Source: Monarcha castaneiventris obscurior | Lineage: Eukaryota; Chordata; Aves; Passeriformes; Monarchidae | Assembly: GCA_026261815.1 (NCBI GenBank) | Contig: JAMPIT010000230.1 | Location: 2,055,501-2,119,500 of the forward strand | Direction of reading: 5' to 3' | Length of the DNA stretch: 64,000 nucleotides | In this document: positions 35,966 through 46,504 of the stretch, in pieces | Layout of the letters: every line of letters starts with the position of its first letter | Numbering within the stretch: position 1 is the first letter of the stretch | The notes under the pieces: generated by a model | The model's database searches: none | What the model saw: only the letters and a program-made list of their open reading frames with translations | Told to the model about the DNA's origin: nothing | Translations under genes and position numbers: made by a program

Positions 35966-37304
35966 TGTTACAGCTGAACTTTAGTACCAACTTCTGCTGC
36001 TCCAGGGATCCTCGCAAAAGTGCACTCTGAGCTGCAGCTAGCACTGAGCAGCGGGTGAGGCAGAGAAGCAGAGGGTGGTGATGCCCACAGAGCCCGCCCT
36101 GTCCCCTCTCCAGGCTCCCTCAAAAGCCACCCTCTGTTGTCATCAGCAGTGGAGGACCCCTGAAACTGAAGGCTGCTGCCAGACCTAGGTTTTGGTAGCC
36201 ATTGGTCAATATATCCACCATTTTTCTGAATTTTGAAACAGGCTTTTGGCCTAGCCACCATCCTGCAGTGATGAGTTCTGTGCATGGAGTATGTGCACTG
36301 GGAAAATGTGCTTACTTTTGTGCCTAAAATGTGCTTAATTGCAAATTTTCGGCGTGCTCCTGGGTCCTCTGGCATGGGAAATAATGAACAACTGTTTAAT
36401 ATTAATATTTCCCTTCTTATTCATGGTTTTACAACCTCTAATATCATATCCTCAGAGAATTCTTTCCTTTCAGAGGAAGAATTCAAAGCCATTCAGTCTA
36501 TTCCCACATGGGAGCCTTCCATAACCTAAACTTAATGCTGCACATCCTTGCTGTCCTCCTCCATTACTTCCACAGAAAGCAAAATTTGAGGCACTTCTCA
36601 GCAGAGGTTTTACAGGTATGGTCGAGCTCTTAGTGGGACATAAAGATGTGAAAGACATTTTCAACCAATGAAATTTCTCATCCTCTACTGGGGATGATGA
36701 TGGAATTACACACCACTGGAAAAAAATGCACTTATTTCTGTGTGAGACTTGATAAGAAGGATGAGGCAGACTGAATAAAACACATCTGGGGTCTCCTTGT
36801 GCCCACAAACTCTGAGGAGGAATTTGTCCTGTGAAATTAGAAGTGAGACACAGCAGACCTAGATGGGTGTGTAGACTGATTGTGGCACAGAATAAAGAAA
36901 CAGGGCAAAACCCAACAAGTTTGGGTTAAAACAGTAATAAACATCTTGATGCTTTCTGCATGCGGCTGAGTTCAGTTGTGGTGCCCAGTTTTGAGAATTT
37001 GAGCTCGAAATTTGCCCTTTTCCATCTCAGTGCTTTTTGTGCACGTAGCTCCTGGTGTGCCCAGCCCCAGAGCTCTCCACTGTGGACTTTTTGCTGTTCA
37101 GGGCAAGAGCTCTTCTGTCCTTGTCCTTATTGTCCCCAGATTGTTGCCATTACACTGACAGGAGGGTGGAGGAGGTGGGTGGTTGCTGAAGGTGGGCATC
37201 GCTCCCCAAGTCATCCAGGGCTGTACTTGGGAGGCTGGTGGGTGGGCAGCGGAGATTTTCCTGGTAGTACTCATTGTGTTTGAGGCCAACATTAAAATCA
37301 GCTC
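35966..37304. other. unique sequence, no gene recognised
   Basis: No repeat or exon is recognised. Short open frames only (the longest is 135 codons at 35968-36375, -). Confidence 0.5.
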
Positions 37305-37341
37305 TTAATTGCTAATTTCTTAATTAATTGCTTAATTTCTT
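37305..37341 (+). repeat. imperfect TTAATT-rich tandem duplication
   Basis: TTAATTGCTAATTTC is followed by TTAATTAATTGCTTAATTTC: two diverged copies of an about 15-20 bp unit, with several TAATT homeodomain-like cores. Probably simple AT-rich tandem duplication. Confidence 0.5.
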
Positions 37342-37558
37342 TGGCCTTGGAAAAGCAGGGAGCCTGGAAGGAAAGGAATCTTATTGCTTGAGGAGCTGGG
37401 AGACTCTTTGGACTTTCTTATTCCTAGCCTGGTGGTAAGAAGTATCTCAGAGTGGAAGAGCTCTCAAGGCCATGGCACGTGTGCATTTTGAGTTTCTATG
37501 TTACCATATAGGACCATTCTTTGTGGGCGTGGAATTCTCTGTTTTGGCATGGATGGTA
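37342..37558. other. short unique spacer before the second LTR
   Basis: Nothing is recognised. Confidence 0.5.
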
Positions 37559-37834
37559 CCTCTGATGCCTTAGGGTTTAGCTTTTATATTTTACAATTTC
37601 TGTACTGCTTAGAGTGTAACTCTGAAGTTCTTTGTAGCCTGTAATTTCTGCTCTCTCGTGCTGGGCAGACATAACAAAGCCTCTCCAGGCTTTGCCTTCA
37701 AGGACAGCCAGGCTGTTCTAGGCCCAAAATGTGTAACCCAAAGCCTCTAAGGGGGGAGCAAGCTGAGTGGAATTACATCATTGAACTGGGGCTTTAATTG
37801 GAGAATTAACTGTGGTGTGCAAATGAACCAAACC

Positions 37835-37842
37835 TATAAAGG
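37835..37842 (+). promoter_or_regulatory. LTR TATA box
   Basis: TATAAAGG at the position equivalent to 7068-7075 of the first copy. The upstream octamer has one substitution in this copy. Confidence 0.5.
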
Positions 37843-37923
37843 TGTGAAGAACTCGTGACCTGTCGTCCATCTTGGTGTCCATTGTTTGGAGGCAGCCTCT
37901 GGGAGTACCTTGAAGGCCCTTCA

Positions 37924-37929
37924 AATAAA
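37924..37929 (+). terminator. LTR polyadenylation signal
   Basis: AATAAA, in the same place as in the first LTR copy. Confidence 0.6.
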
Positions 37930-37996
37930 CACCTATCTTTATTTCCTTACTCTTGTCTAGTCTCTGTTTCTAGGTGGCTGGAGAAGGCATCACCTC

Positions 37997-40014
37997 CAAG
38001 AAAGCAATGAGAAACAGGGGATGTGCTCACTGCTTCTCCTACCAGGGGTTTATCTGAGATTTTAGCAAGCAGTGTTTGTGGGCTTACTCCACGTGAGCAG
38101 AACAATCCCTGAATCCCCTCAGGAGAGGCAGTAAACAGTCACTTTACCACACATTTTTTGGAACCCATGTGTTTTGGCTTGGACCAAACCATAGTTGGTG
38201 GAAATTGGTTTCACCAGCCAGCCTCTGCAATATTTATTACTTGGGGTGGCTCCTCACCTTTCCAATGAAGTCCAGGCCTAGCTCCATACTGATGTGTGTC
38301 TCAGGATGGCCTTGGGATGGAGCAGGACCATAGCTTGAAAATCACTTTGCTTCAACCCTGGGTGAGAGATGCAGCTTCCACTTTGCAGGAAGAATTTCTG
38401 GTTGGGGCCACGAAGTTATGCAAGGAGATGAGTCTTGCAGAGGAGATCACTTTGAGAATCTGGAGACTGTGGGGCAGCTCCTTCCCCTGCCAGGACACCC
38501 ACAAACCTCCTTTTTCCATCAGGATGCGAGGCAGTGCAGTGTAACATTGCCAGGGCTCCTGGCTGAGTCACACCACCCCGGGGGCTTTGCCCCACTTCCT
38601 GGGATTTCATGAATCCTCACCTTCCCCTTTGAAAACTTGTGAACCTGACGGTTGCTGGGGAAGACTTGAAAGCGTGGTGCAGGCATAATTGGAGAGCTTA
38701 AAGACTCAAAATTTACACTAAAAGCTGTCAGTTCTTGGATTCAGAAACCGGCTAGGGGTGGGCGCTGGAGGAGGCAGGCAGCGGCACTGATGCTTTTTGC
38801 AGGAATGCTGCCAGCATTAATATTAACAGAGCCACCACGGTCCAGGGCTTCATTTGCATCTGCTCTGTGGAAGAACTCGTCCCAGAGCAGTCTCCCACAG
38901 CGCTGCAGATGTGAGGCATGAGACAACTCTGCCCCAAGAAGCTCCTGATCCAAGTTCCAAGGGCTCTGATTTGCAGGACCTTCCCCACAGCCACCTCACT
39001 CCCACCCTGTCCCTCACATCGCAGGTCCCCCACCTCTGCCCTTGCCCACCTGGGTTAATAAAGCTAATGAGGTATGGGAGCTTTTTTAAGTGGCTGGGAT
39101 GCAATTAGCTCAGCATCTCACTGGGAATTTGGGGACCCTGTGGTGCTGGTACCCACTCCCATCCCTTCATGAATCACTGTGTTTGGAGTAAGGACACTGT
39201 AGCAGAGGTAGAGCAGACATTTAGAGAGGTGCCTGGAGCACATGGAGCTTTTCCTCCATGGGTGCCTGTCAGGAGAAATCGCTGCAGCTGTGTGAGAGAT
39301 TTCTTGCCTGCCCCTGCTAGATCTGTGTGGAACTGGTGACAGACTGGTATGCTGGGTTCACATGTACCTGGGGTACAGTGAGAGTTGTTCTGGCATATTT
39401 GGAGGTCCTCTACATCCTCCCAGGTCAGGAGGATTTGCAAGCTCAGTTGCACCACTGCCAGTATTCATCAGGAGCTGAAATCATGGTATCAGCAGCGGTG
39501 GTGGCCAAGTTTCCAATCTGGTCGATGCTGCAGAAGGCTGCCAGAACTGAGTCCTCACCCAGGACCTCTGGGAACGTGCCTGGAAACTGACTCACCCCTG
39601 TTTCAAACCACCCACGTGCTCTGGCAGGAGACTCTGTGCAGTGGTGTGAACCGAAGCCTGGGGTCTCCCAGCCTGGGGCTTTTCCCCTGTAAAGCTGGTG
39701 AGGAGCCTTGCCAGCTTCCCAGGGCCTTTATTGTAAATTGAAAAATGGTTTTGGAGGCTACCAGAGGTCCGTGTTCAGAGTGTCCCCGTGGTGCTCTGTC
39801 CTAAGCACCAGGTTTGGTTTGGTTTTTTTTAATCCCCTAAATCAATAGTCTGGTGCATTGTGCAGTGCAGCCTAAAAGGGATGAAAACATACCCAAAATG
39901 CAAACCTCCAACCTCCACAGTTGCTTTGGACACCATGAATTACCAGTAGACACATGACTAGCAGGAGAGAGGATGGGGAGAGCAGAGGTCCATTAGCGAC
40001 TCCCTACCCCCAGC
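37997..40014. other. unique sequence, no gene recognised
   Basis: About 2 kb. Open frames overlap on both strands (38752-39104 - and 38854-39108 +; 39174-39455 - and 39327-39741 +). No domain or repeat is recognised. Confidence 0.45.
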
Positions 40015-40240
40015 ATATGGCTAATTAAAATTTCTAATTAAGGCACTGTGGGGGTGAAGAAAGGAAGCTCGTGGCCGAAAGTCCCCCTCCTTTTTCTGTA
40101 TTTCCTTCAATAGCTTTATAAATTTCCCCCCTAAATTAACTAATTAATATCACCTAATCAGTTAATAGAATTAGCTAATTAGATTGCTTAATGGAATTTC
40201 TGAAGAGCAGATTTAGAAGCTCTTAAGGAGACTTTAATCA
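40015..40240. promoter_or_regulatory. cluster of homeodomain TAATTA cores, candidate enhancer
   Basis: Four perfect TAATTA palindromes lie at 40022-40027, 40035-40040, 40141-40146 and 40176-40181. CTAATCAG, GTTAATAG and GCTTAATGG are further half-sites between 40130 and 40195. The sequence is not a simple repeat, because the cores sit in different contexts. Homeodomain-bound enhancers often look like this, but AT-rich drift could also give it. Confidence 0.35.
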
Positions 40241-40691
40241 CTTTTTATCTGGGAAGCGGGGCACCAGTGTCTGCATTCATTCAGCAACTTAGAGCGATCA
40301 CTGTTATCAGCAAAACATTTCTGAAAATCACTAATTTGCCTTCATCCTGCTCCAGAGTCGCAGCTGCAGTCACCCAGGATTGAAAGGTCAGGCTCAGCCT
40401 GGCTGTTTTGCCCCTCCAAGATGCTGTTGCTTGCACTTGATTGCATCAAAAATCCTCCTTTCTGAGGTGCTCAGCGCAGTATTTAACAGCGCCAGCGGTG
40501 GGGCACAGCGCTGTGAAGGTAACCGAGCTCCCTGCAGGATCTGGAGTGGTTTGTTAGCCCCTGGCACTCTCCAGGCTTGTTTGCTGGTGGTGTGCTTGAA
40601 GTGGTGAGTGACAGCAAATCACTCCCTCAGCCGCCGCAGCGGCAGCAGCGCTTGTGTTCACAGAGGTCAAAGTTTTCTCCTCAGCGGTGTG
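40241..40691. other. unique sequence, no gene recognised
   Basis: Contains a small GC-rich CCGCCGCAGCGGCAGCAGCG stretch at 40631-40650. Nothing else is recognised. Confidence 0.5.
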
Positions 40692-40745
40692 CAAACACAC
40701 ACACAGACACACACGCACACACACACACACACAAACACACACAGA
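40692..40745 (+). repeat. (AC)n microsatellite
   Basis: About 54 bp of AC units with AA, AG and CG interruptions. It explains the Cys/Val frames on the minus strand. Confidence 0.93.
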
Positions 40746-41035
40746 GCCAACTGATCCCAGCACTGAGACCACAGCCAGGGAGAAATGTCTGTGCTGAGCA
40801 AAACACGGTGCTGGGTGAGCTTATGCTGTGCCGCTCTGCTGTGGGCATGGATGGTTTGCAACCACCGCCAAAGAAAAGGGTCTTCAAGGAGCACAGGGTG
40901 GCTCTGGCAAGTTTTTTGTTTACAGCTGGCCAGTTAAGGGGGATGAGAGTGTGGCTGGGTTTGCAATGGTATCCAACTACAGGTAGTCTGGTCATGCTGG
41001 GACATCCAGGTTGCCTGGAGAAGTTGTCGATGCAC
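40746..41035. other. short unique spacer
   Basis: Nothing is recognised between the AC repeat and the CR1 copy. Confidence 0.5.
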
Positions 41036-41179
41036 CATGCCTGGAAGTGTCCAAGGCCAGGTTGGATGGGGCTTTGAGCAATCTGGTCTAGAGGAAGGTG
41101 TCCCTGCCCATGGCAGGGGGTTGGAACTGGATGAACTTTAAGGTCCCTTCCAACCCAAACCATTCTGTGATTCTATGAG
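41036..41179 (+). mobile_element. CR1 LINE, 3' end fragment with intact tail
   Basis: The best preserved CR1 tail of the window: 'GGTTGGATGGGGCTTTGAGC', 'GGTGTCCCTGCCCATGGCAG', 'AACTTTAAGGTCCCTTCCAA' and the terminal 'CATTCTGTGATTCTATGA' with two octamer-like units. About 144 bp. It belongs with the copies at 1488 and 42040 and looks the youngest of the three. Confidence 0.95.
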
Positions 41180-41821
41180 TGTGTGATCCAGAGCTGCTCT
41201 GGCTTTGGCCACTGGCCCTAGTTGCTCTTCAGCAGTGAAGACTGGAGGGTTTGTCCCTGCTGTTTTGGAGACACCATGAGAAAAAATGAGACCTTTGTGT
41301 TCCAAGACCAAAGCATGATGAGCAGTGGGAAAATCAGCTAGTCTGGGAGATCCCAGTATGCTCATGTTTCCACACCAAGGCATAGATCCTGGATGACCCT
41401 CATTGCACCTTGCTGGGTTGATGCCTCCCCACCCACCTGGCTGGGTGCAGTGCTGGGAGGGCAGGCAGGGATCTGGTCTCCACACAGCTTTGAAGCAGTG
41501 TCCACTCTGTGTGCAGCTCCCAGCCCTGATGTTCACTGGTTTGTTATCAGTGAGGCTGTCAACAGCCACAGCTGAACACTGGGATGTGCAGCTCCAGAGC
41601 CCGGAGTCTGTCTCAGGCAGAAGTTCAACCTGGCCATCTGGGAGGCTCTCAGTTGTGTCCCCCCTGGGCAAACTGTGTCCAGCCTGAAGCAAAAATGGGA
41701 CTGACACAGCTTTAACAGCAAACTCTGAAGGCAATTTAATCCATCCATGGATTTTGGCATCACAACCTGAGCTGGATGCAGGAGTCAACAGCTGTGCTGT
41801 TCCTAGCAGTTGTTGCTGCAC
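41138..41821 (-). other. longest open frame (227 codons), coding status doubtful
   Basis: The frame starts with ATG at 41821 and stops at 41138. Its last about 14 codons come from the antisense of the CR1 tail at 41036-41179. The predicted product has about nine cysteines, mostly in its middle third, no visible signal peptide, no membrane segment and no domain I recognise. Shorter plus-strand frames (41393-41575, 41403-41687) overlap it. No splice or promoter context supports it. It could be a terminal exon of an unknown or lineage-specific transcript, but a chance open frame is more likely. Confidence 0.2.
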
Positions 41822-42039
41822 TGACTGTGTGATCTCCTGTTCTCACCCTGAGCATGGTGTGAAGCAGAGAAGGACCCAATGTCAGCTCTCACCGTTAAGG
41901 TATTGCTCTGCCTCTCTGTCAGCCGTGCCCTCATGATTTAATTAATTACACTTTGTGTTACTTAGACTCTTCATACAATGGCATGCTCTAGGAGCCCCTA
42001 AGAGGTCACTACTTTTTCTTCTCCCTCTCCAGATTGCTT
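41822..42039. other. short unique spacer
   Basis: Sequence between the open frame and the next CR1 copy. Nothing is recognised. A few bases next to 42040 may already belong to the CR1 element. Confidence 0.4.
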
Positions 42040-42556
42040 TTGTGAGGCCTCCTCTGAAGTCCTGCATCCAGCTCTGGGGTTCCCAACATAGGGATGACAT
42101 GGACCTGGTCAAACAGGTCCAGAGGAAGCCACAAAGATGCACACAGGGTTAGGGCACGTCTACTATGAAGACAGGCTGAGAGCTGGGATCATTCAGCCTG
42201 GAGAAAAAAAGGCGTTGTGGAGACCTTAGAGCCCATTCCAGTGCCTAAAGGGACTACAAGAGAACTGGAGAGGGACCTGGGACAAGAGTTTGGAGTGGCA
42301 GAACAAGGGGAAATGGCTTCAGACTGAAAGAGGGCACAGTTAGATGAGATATTAGGGTGAAATTCTTTACTCAGAAGGTGATGAGACAAAGGAAAAGGCT
42401 GCCCAGCAAATTGTGGATGCCTGACTTATGGGAGTGTTCAAGGCCAGGCTGGGTGGGGCTCTGAGCAGCCTGGTCTAGTGGAAGGTGTCCCTGCCTGTGG
42501 CAGGGGGCTAGAACTGGACGATCTTTAAGGTCCCTTCCAACCCAAAACCTTCTATA
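42040..42556 (+). mobile_element. CR1 LINE, 3' fragment (about 520 bp) with the ORF2 end
   Basis: Covers the last part of ORF2 and the full 3' region. The order is 'CTGCATCCAGCTCTGGGGTT', 'GACATGGACCTGGTC', 'GTCCAGAGGAAGCCACAAAG', 'GGGAAATGGCTTCAGACTGA', 'TAGATGAGATATTAGGGTGA', 'GGCTGCCCAGCAAATTGTGG', then the same tail type as at 1488 and 41036, ending 'TTCCAACCCAAAACCTTCTA'. Several stops and indels break the reading frame, so no ORF2 product is possible. The octamer tail is cut short. It lies 860 bp downstream of the 41036 copy in the same orientation, but each has its own tail, so they are separate insertions. Confidence 0.95.
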
Positions 42557-43357
42557 GCTCTTCAGTGGTTACCAAGGCAGGCTCCTTCTCCAAAGGTCAT
42601 AGCATTGTGCCTAGAAGCTGGCATTGATGCCCAGCTGCAGCTCTCATGGTGGCAAAGTGGAGCTGGCAGGTATGAGCTGGACCTGTGCAAATACAGCTGC
42701 AGAGTGATGTGGGCTCCTGGAGAGACACCAGCCTCTGCAAGAGAGGAGAATGGAATGGCACTGGACCAGGGCAGTGGGCAACCTTGAGATTTCCAAAAAC
42801 AAGGATTCTTAAATGTTTCCCTGTGATGTGTAATGCCTCCTTGAGCTGAAAATTGTCAATTCTCTTCCCTGCCTGAATGTTCAGAGAATGGTTTTCTCTC
42901 TGATTGCTGCAGAACAGGACTCAAACCACAATCTGGGCAATTCTGAAGGTCTCAGGGTGTCAAGGTGTAGCTCAGGCAGGTCAGCAGCAAGGAGGGAGCC
43001 TTTCCAGAGCCTGTTTCAGATTCCTGCTGTGATTCACCATGAGGAAAAGCATGTCTGTGTGTGCTGGCTGAGCAGGACCAGTGCCCAGAGCCTCCCAGCT
43101 GAACTGTCTAGCACAGGCACCTGAGTCTTTCTCCTGAGTCCCTCCAGCACCAACAAAATGGTTTTAATGAAGTTCCCATCAAAACCAAGCCCTCTGAAAG
43201 AGCTCGCTGTGCTGGGACTAAAGCCAGATACACAACACCATGTTCTCTTAATAAAGAAATCTCAGCAATTTCCTGGGGAATTTGCCCCTCTGTTTCCCCC
43301 CTGACTTGTGGATTTCCTGTGGACAAGTTGAGACCTCTAGATTTCCTCAGCAACTGC
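42557..43357. other. unique sequence, no gene recognised
   Basis: Nothing is recognised. Short open frames only. Confidence 0.5.
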
Positions 43358-43437
43358 TTTTTTTTTTTTTTTTTTTGGTATTTTTTTTAATGCTTTTTTT
43401 TTTTTTGCTATTATTTGCTATTATTTTTAATGCTATT
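43358..43437 (+). repeat. poly-T / T-rich low-complexity tract
   Basis: T19, then GGTA, T8, AATGC and T14, followed by GCTATTATT repeats. It explains the Phe/Leu frame at 43282-43575. No retroelement body is attached on the right that I can recognise. Confidence 0.85.
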
Positions 43438-44849
43438 AACCTTTGCAAGCCATCCCAGCCCAGGGATCATCTTCAACCCAGCCCAGGCAGCTCTTTTGCT
43501 GGAGAGGGGATGTGCTGTGCCATGCAGTTGTTCTCTTGGGATGAAGTGGGACTAGAACTAGCCATTTACAGATGATGGGCCTGGCTTCAAGAACTTGATA
43601 TTTTACATCAATTTTACATCTAACAAACAGTTAGAGGGGTCTTGCAAAGATGTTCATGGATCTCCAGAGGAGACAACTGGATTTGATGTTAACATGATAC
43701 TCTGTTGAGATAATTAAGCATTTTTAATATGGTGACTTGCCTCTTCCTTGGAAGACATGAAGTGAAGCCAGTGAGTGGAACCTCTGTGATGGTGCTTCAG
43801 AGAGCAGCACAGAGATAGTGGAGCAACCAAAATGTCAAGGTTCCTCATCTTTGAGAATCTAGTTACTCACAAACTTCACTTAAAAACACTGAAGGAAATA
43901 CTTTCCAAGATTCCCTGGTCCCCAAAACCTGGGGATTAGAAGAACAACCCAAGAGCAGGCTAACAAACCTTCCTTAGCACTAACGTTGGCCTGAAGAGTT
44001 GCAGTCAGTTTCTGGTGACAGCAACAATTTCCCTGGCGTGGCAATGGGGTGATGGCTGAACATTTATCCCCCTGGATGCCTGGTGCTGTGTTTCCTGACA
44101 GGCAGGTAGGCTCAGGTTTGTCCCTGGGCACTTGCAGCAGGAGGGGCTGAGCGTACAGGTGCCTCTGCTGCAGCTGCCTTGGTAACAGGGAGAGGATGAG
44201 GACCATATGGCACCAAAACAGCATCGCTGCTCAGTAACAACCCTTAACCCTTTGGGGGGCATCTTCTTCCAGCCTGAGGAGCAGGGCAGGCTTAAATCTC
44301 TGATCTGGGGCCTACCAGTGCAGCATCTTCGCTTTCACAGTGGCTCCCTGCAGATGCCCAGGGAAGGGAGGAGGAATAAAGGAATTCTGAAGTAGCTCTT
44401 TCACCTCCCTGATGTCTGGCTTTGGGTGGATGAGTACCTTCCTCATCCACAGAGTTGTGTCTGCAGCTTTGTGTTTCAGCTGTCTCGATAGACTTTGAGG
44501 AATGTGTCTAGTTTGTAAAATTTCTCCAGCCTTATGCAGCAGCTCGTGCCCCCTGGCATATGAGTTCATGGAGACAATAGGAATATCATTCCTTCTCTTT
44601 CTCCATGGAGATTTCTTAGCCTGCTAGGTAGATTTTTGTTCTACTCTCTTGGTGACGGCAAAATTTGTTTCACTAAGAGTACCAAAATCCTGCTGGGAAA
44701 TTAAATTCAAACAGTAAAACAGGCCAAAACTTCTTAAGGACTGCTTAAGGATTAGCCCATCTAGATGAAAAAAGCTGTAAACAAAACAGGAAAAGAAAGC
44801 TGAAAAATAGGAAAAATATGTATAATATTTCCATTGGACACTTGAAGGC
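43438..44849. other. unique sequence, no gene recognised
   Basis: Nothing is recognised. The right edge (44750-44850) may contain the strongly decayed 3' end of the old CR1 copy that follows. Confidence 0.45.
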
Positions 44850-45180
44850 TTTAGCAGTATGGTGTATGGAGTCTTTCTGAGGCGGCGTCTTTAGCTCCAG
44901 TAGCTGAGGGATTATCTGGGAGAACTTGCCTAATTCCTTTCTGAGGAATTTCTTTTTCCCTTGTGCCTCTCTAACATCCACAGCATCCTGCAGCCAGGAG
45001 CTCCAGAGCCCAATCGTGCGTGGGTTAATGAACCACATCCTCGTGTTTGTTTAAGACATCTGCCTGCTAGTTTTGCTTGTTGGTCTCTAATTCCTGTACT
45101 GGTGGAGACCATGGACACCTGGTCCTTGTTTATCTTCTTTGAGTCACTGATGAGCTTTTAGACATCATATCCCTGCATTT
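44850..45180 (-). mobile_element. old (amniote-type) CR1 LINE fragment
   Basis: Read on the minus strand the blocks follow the end of the old CR1 ORF2 region shared by birds and reptiles: a 'GATATGATGTCTAAAAGCTC' block, 'AACTAGCAGGCAGATGTCTT', 'TTCATTAACCCACGC', 'CTGCAGGATGCTGTGGATGT' and 'AAAGGAATTAGGCAAGTTC'. Divergence is high and stops are frequent. I recognised this by memory of the general layout, not by alignment, so the ends are approximate. Most likely an insertion much older than the 1488/41036/42040 group. Confidence 0.7.
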
Positions 45181-45972
45181 TCCCCAGTGATTTTCAGACA
45201 CAGACAAGTCCTAGATTATTGGAATCTTGCACAGTGTGTTGTACAAGGGACGTTCCATAACTCTGCCTAATTTGTCCATTCCAGATGTTTCATATTCAGA
45301 AAAATATTTGTGACAGAAGATTTCATGTAAACTTCTGAAAAACATAGTAGGATGTGATCATTCTGGAGAGGTGGAGAATGTTGTGAGTGCAGTGGTGCAG
45401 TGAATGCAGTAGGAGGATGGATAGAGGTTTTAATTAACATTCTTATGTCTAAATAATGTCTCATATTTGCACAGGCCTGCTAAGAGAAAAAAAAAAGGAA
45501 TTTTTTTCTTATTGAAAACTCCCTTGAAGCAGAATACCCCAAGCAGGGTCTGGTTCTTCGCTGAAGTCTTGCTCGGGGATTGTGTTCTGACCCAACATAA
45601 AATGGTTAAAACTGGAAAGCTAAAATATCCCCCTCCTGGACATTCTTCCAATGTGTCCATTTTCACAGGCTCTGACTCCTGCACTCCTTGAACATGGGAA
45701 CATTTTCTGGTTTCCCAAACTGCAGGCTTGTATTAACTTCCCCCTAGTCAGGTCAGCAGCAAAGCTGTGTAAACAAATGACCTGTAGCCATAATCTTCTT
45801 CAATTCCCCATATTGATTTCACTCTGCTGTTTGCCTGCCAGATATTAGCAAAGCTTCCTTCGGAACTGGGGAAACTCTGGAATGCCTCTCAGACGGGGTG
45901 AGTCAGGGCAGGCTGGGAGCAGCCTGCTGGTGTGTCGTGATCCTCGGCTGGGCTGGAGGAAGTGCGCTGCTT
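45181..45972. other. unique sequence, no gene recognised
   Basis: Possible further old CR1 sequence at the left edge and possible LTR sequence at the right edge (from about 45895) cannot be excluded. Nothing else is recognised. Confidence 0.4.
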
Positions 45973-46227
45973 TGGGCTGGGAGAGAGTTAATTTCTTTAT
46001 GGTCACATGTTTTGGCTTTGTGATGAAAACAGTGTTGATAACACACCAATGTTTTCGTGACTGCTGAGCAGGGCTCTCACAGCCTCGAGGCCTTTTCTGC
46101 TCCTTGGCTGCCCCACTGGGGGTGCACGAGGTGTTGGGAGGGGACATGGACAGCACAGCTGAACCCAGCTGACCCAAGGGGTGTTCCAGACCACACCATG
46201 CCACCTTCAGCAGATAAACCTGGGGAA

Positions 46228-46245
46228 GGAGGAGGAGGAGGAGGA
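46228..46245 (+). repeat. (GGA)n short repeat inside the LTR
   Basis: Five to six GGA units downstream of the LTR TATA-like site. A local expansion within the element. Confidence 0.75.
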
Positions 46246-46372
46246 TATTCTGGGTTATGGCATTCATCCTCCCAAGTCCCATGATGGAGCCCTGCTTTCC
46301 TGGGCTTGGCTGAACACCTGCTTGCCAGTGGGAAGTAGTGAATTCATTCCTTATTTTGCTTTTGCTTTACCT

Positions 46373-46378
46373 ATTAAA
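46373..46378 (+). terminator. LTR polyadenylation signal (ATTAAA)
   Basis: ATTAAA in the expected R-region place of the LTR, before the TCTCAACCC stretch. Confidence 0.5.
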
Positions 46379-46504
46379 CTGCCTTTGTCTCAACCCATGA
46401 GTTTTCTCACTTTTATCCTTCTGATTCTCTCCCCAGTCCCACTGGGAGTGAGGGAATGAGTGGCTGCATGGAGCTGAGCTGCTGGCGAAGGTTAAACCAC
46501 AGCA

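Larger units (their letters stand above)
37563..37992 (+). mobile_element. solo LTR of an endogenous retrovirus (copy 2 of 2)
   Basis: 430 bp with the same TGATGCC...GGCATCA ends as the copy at 6798 and its own 4 bp target-site duplication CCTC (37559-37562 and 37993-37996). The differing duplications show two independent insertions and not the two ends of one provirus. TATAAAGG lies at 37835-37842 and AATAAA at 37924-37929. The octamer of copy 1 is changed here to GTGCAAAT. A few short indels separate the two copies. No internal retroviral sequence is attached. Confidence 0.87.
45973..46504 (+). mobile_element. solo LTR of a widespread avian endogenous retrovirus
   Basis: I recognise the order 'GGGAGAGAGTTAATTTCTTT', 'GAAAACAGTGTTGATAACAC', 'GCTGAGCAGGGCTCTCACAG', 'AAGGCCTTTTCTGC'-like, 'GATGGAGCCCTGCTTTCCTG', 'GGCTGAACACCTGCTTGCCA', 'TTGCTTTTGCTTTACCTATT' and the end 'GGTTAAACCACAGCA' as the layout of a common bird ERV LTR, which I believe is class II (ERVK-like). 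A degraded TATA-like ATAAA lies near 46212 and an ATTAAA signal at 46373-46378. The left end is uncertain, I find no target-site duplication, and no internal retroviral sequence follows. It contains a GGA repeat at 46228-46245. Confidence 0.75.

Noticed and set aside
6798..37992. The two similar LTRs as the two ends of one 31 kb provirus
   Set aside because: They carry different 4 bp target-site duplications, each complete on both sides, and no retroviral genes are recognisable between them.
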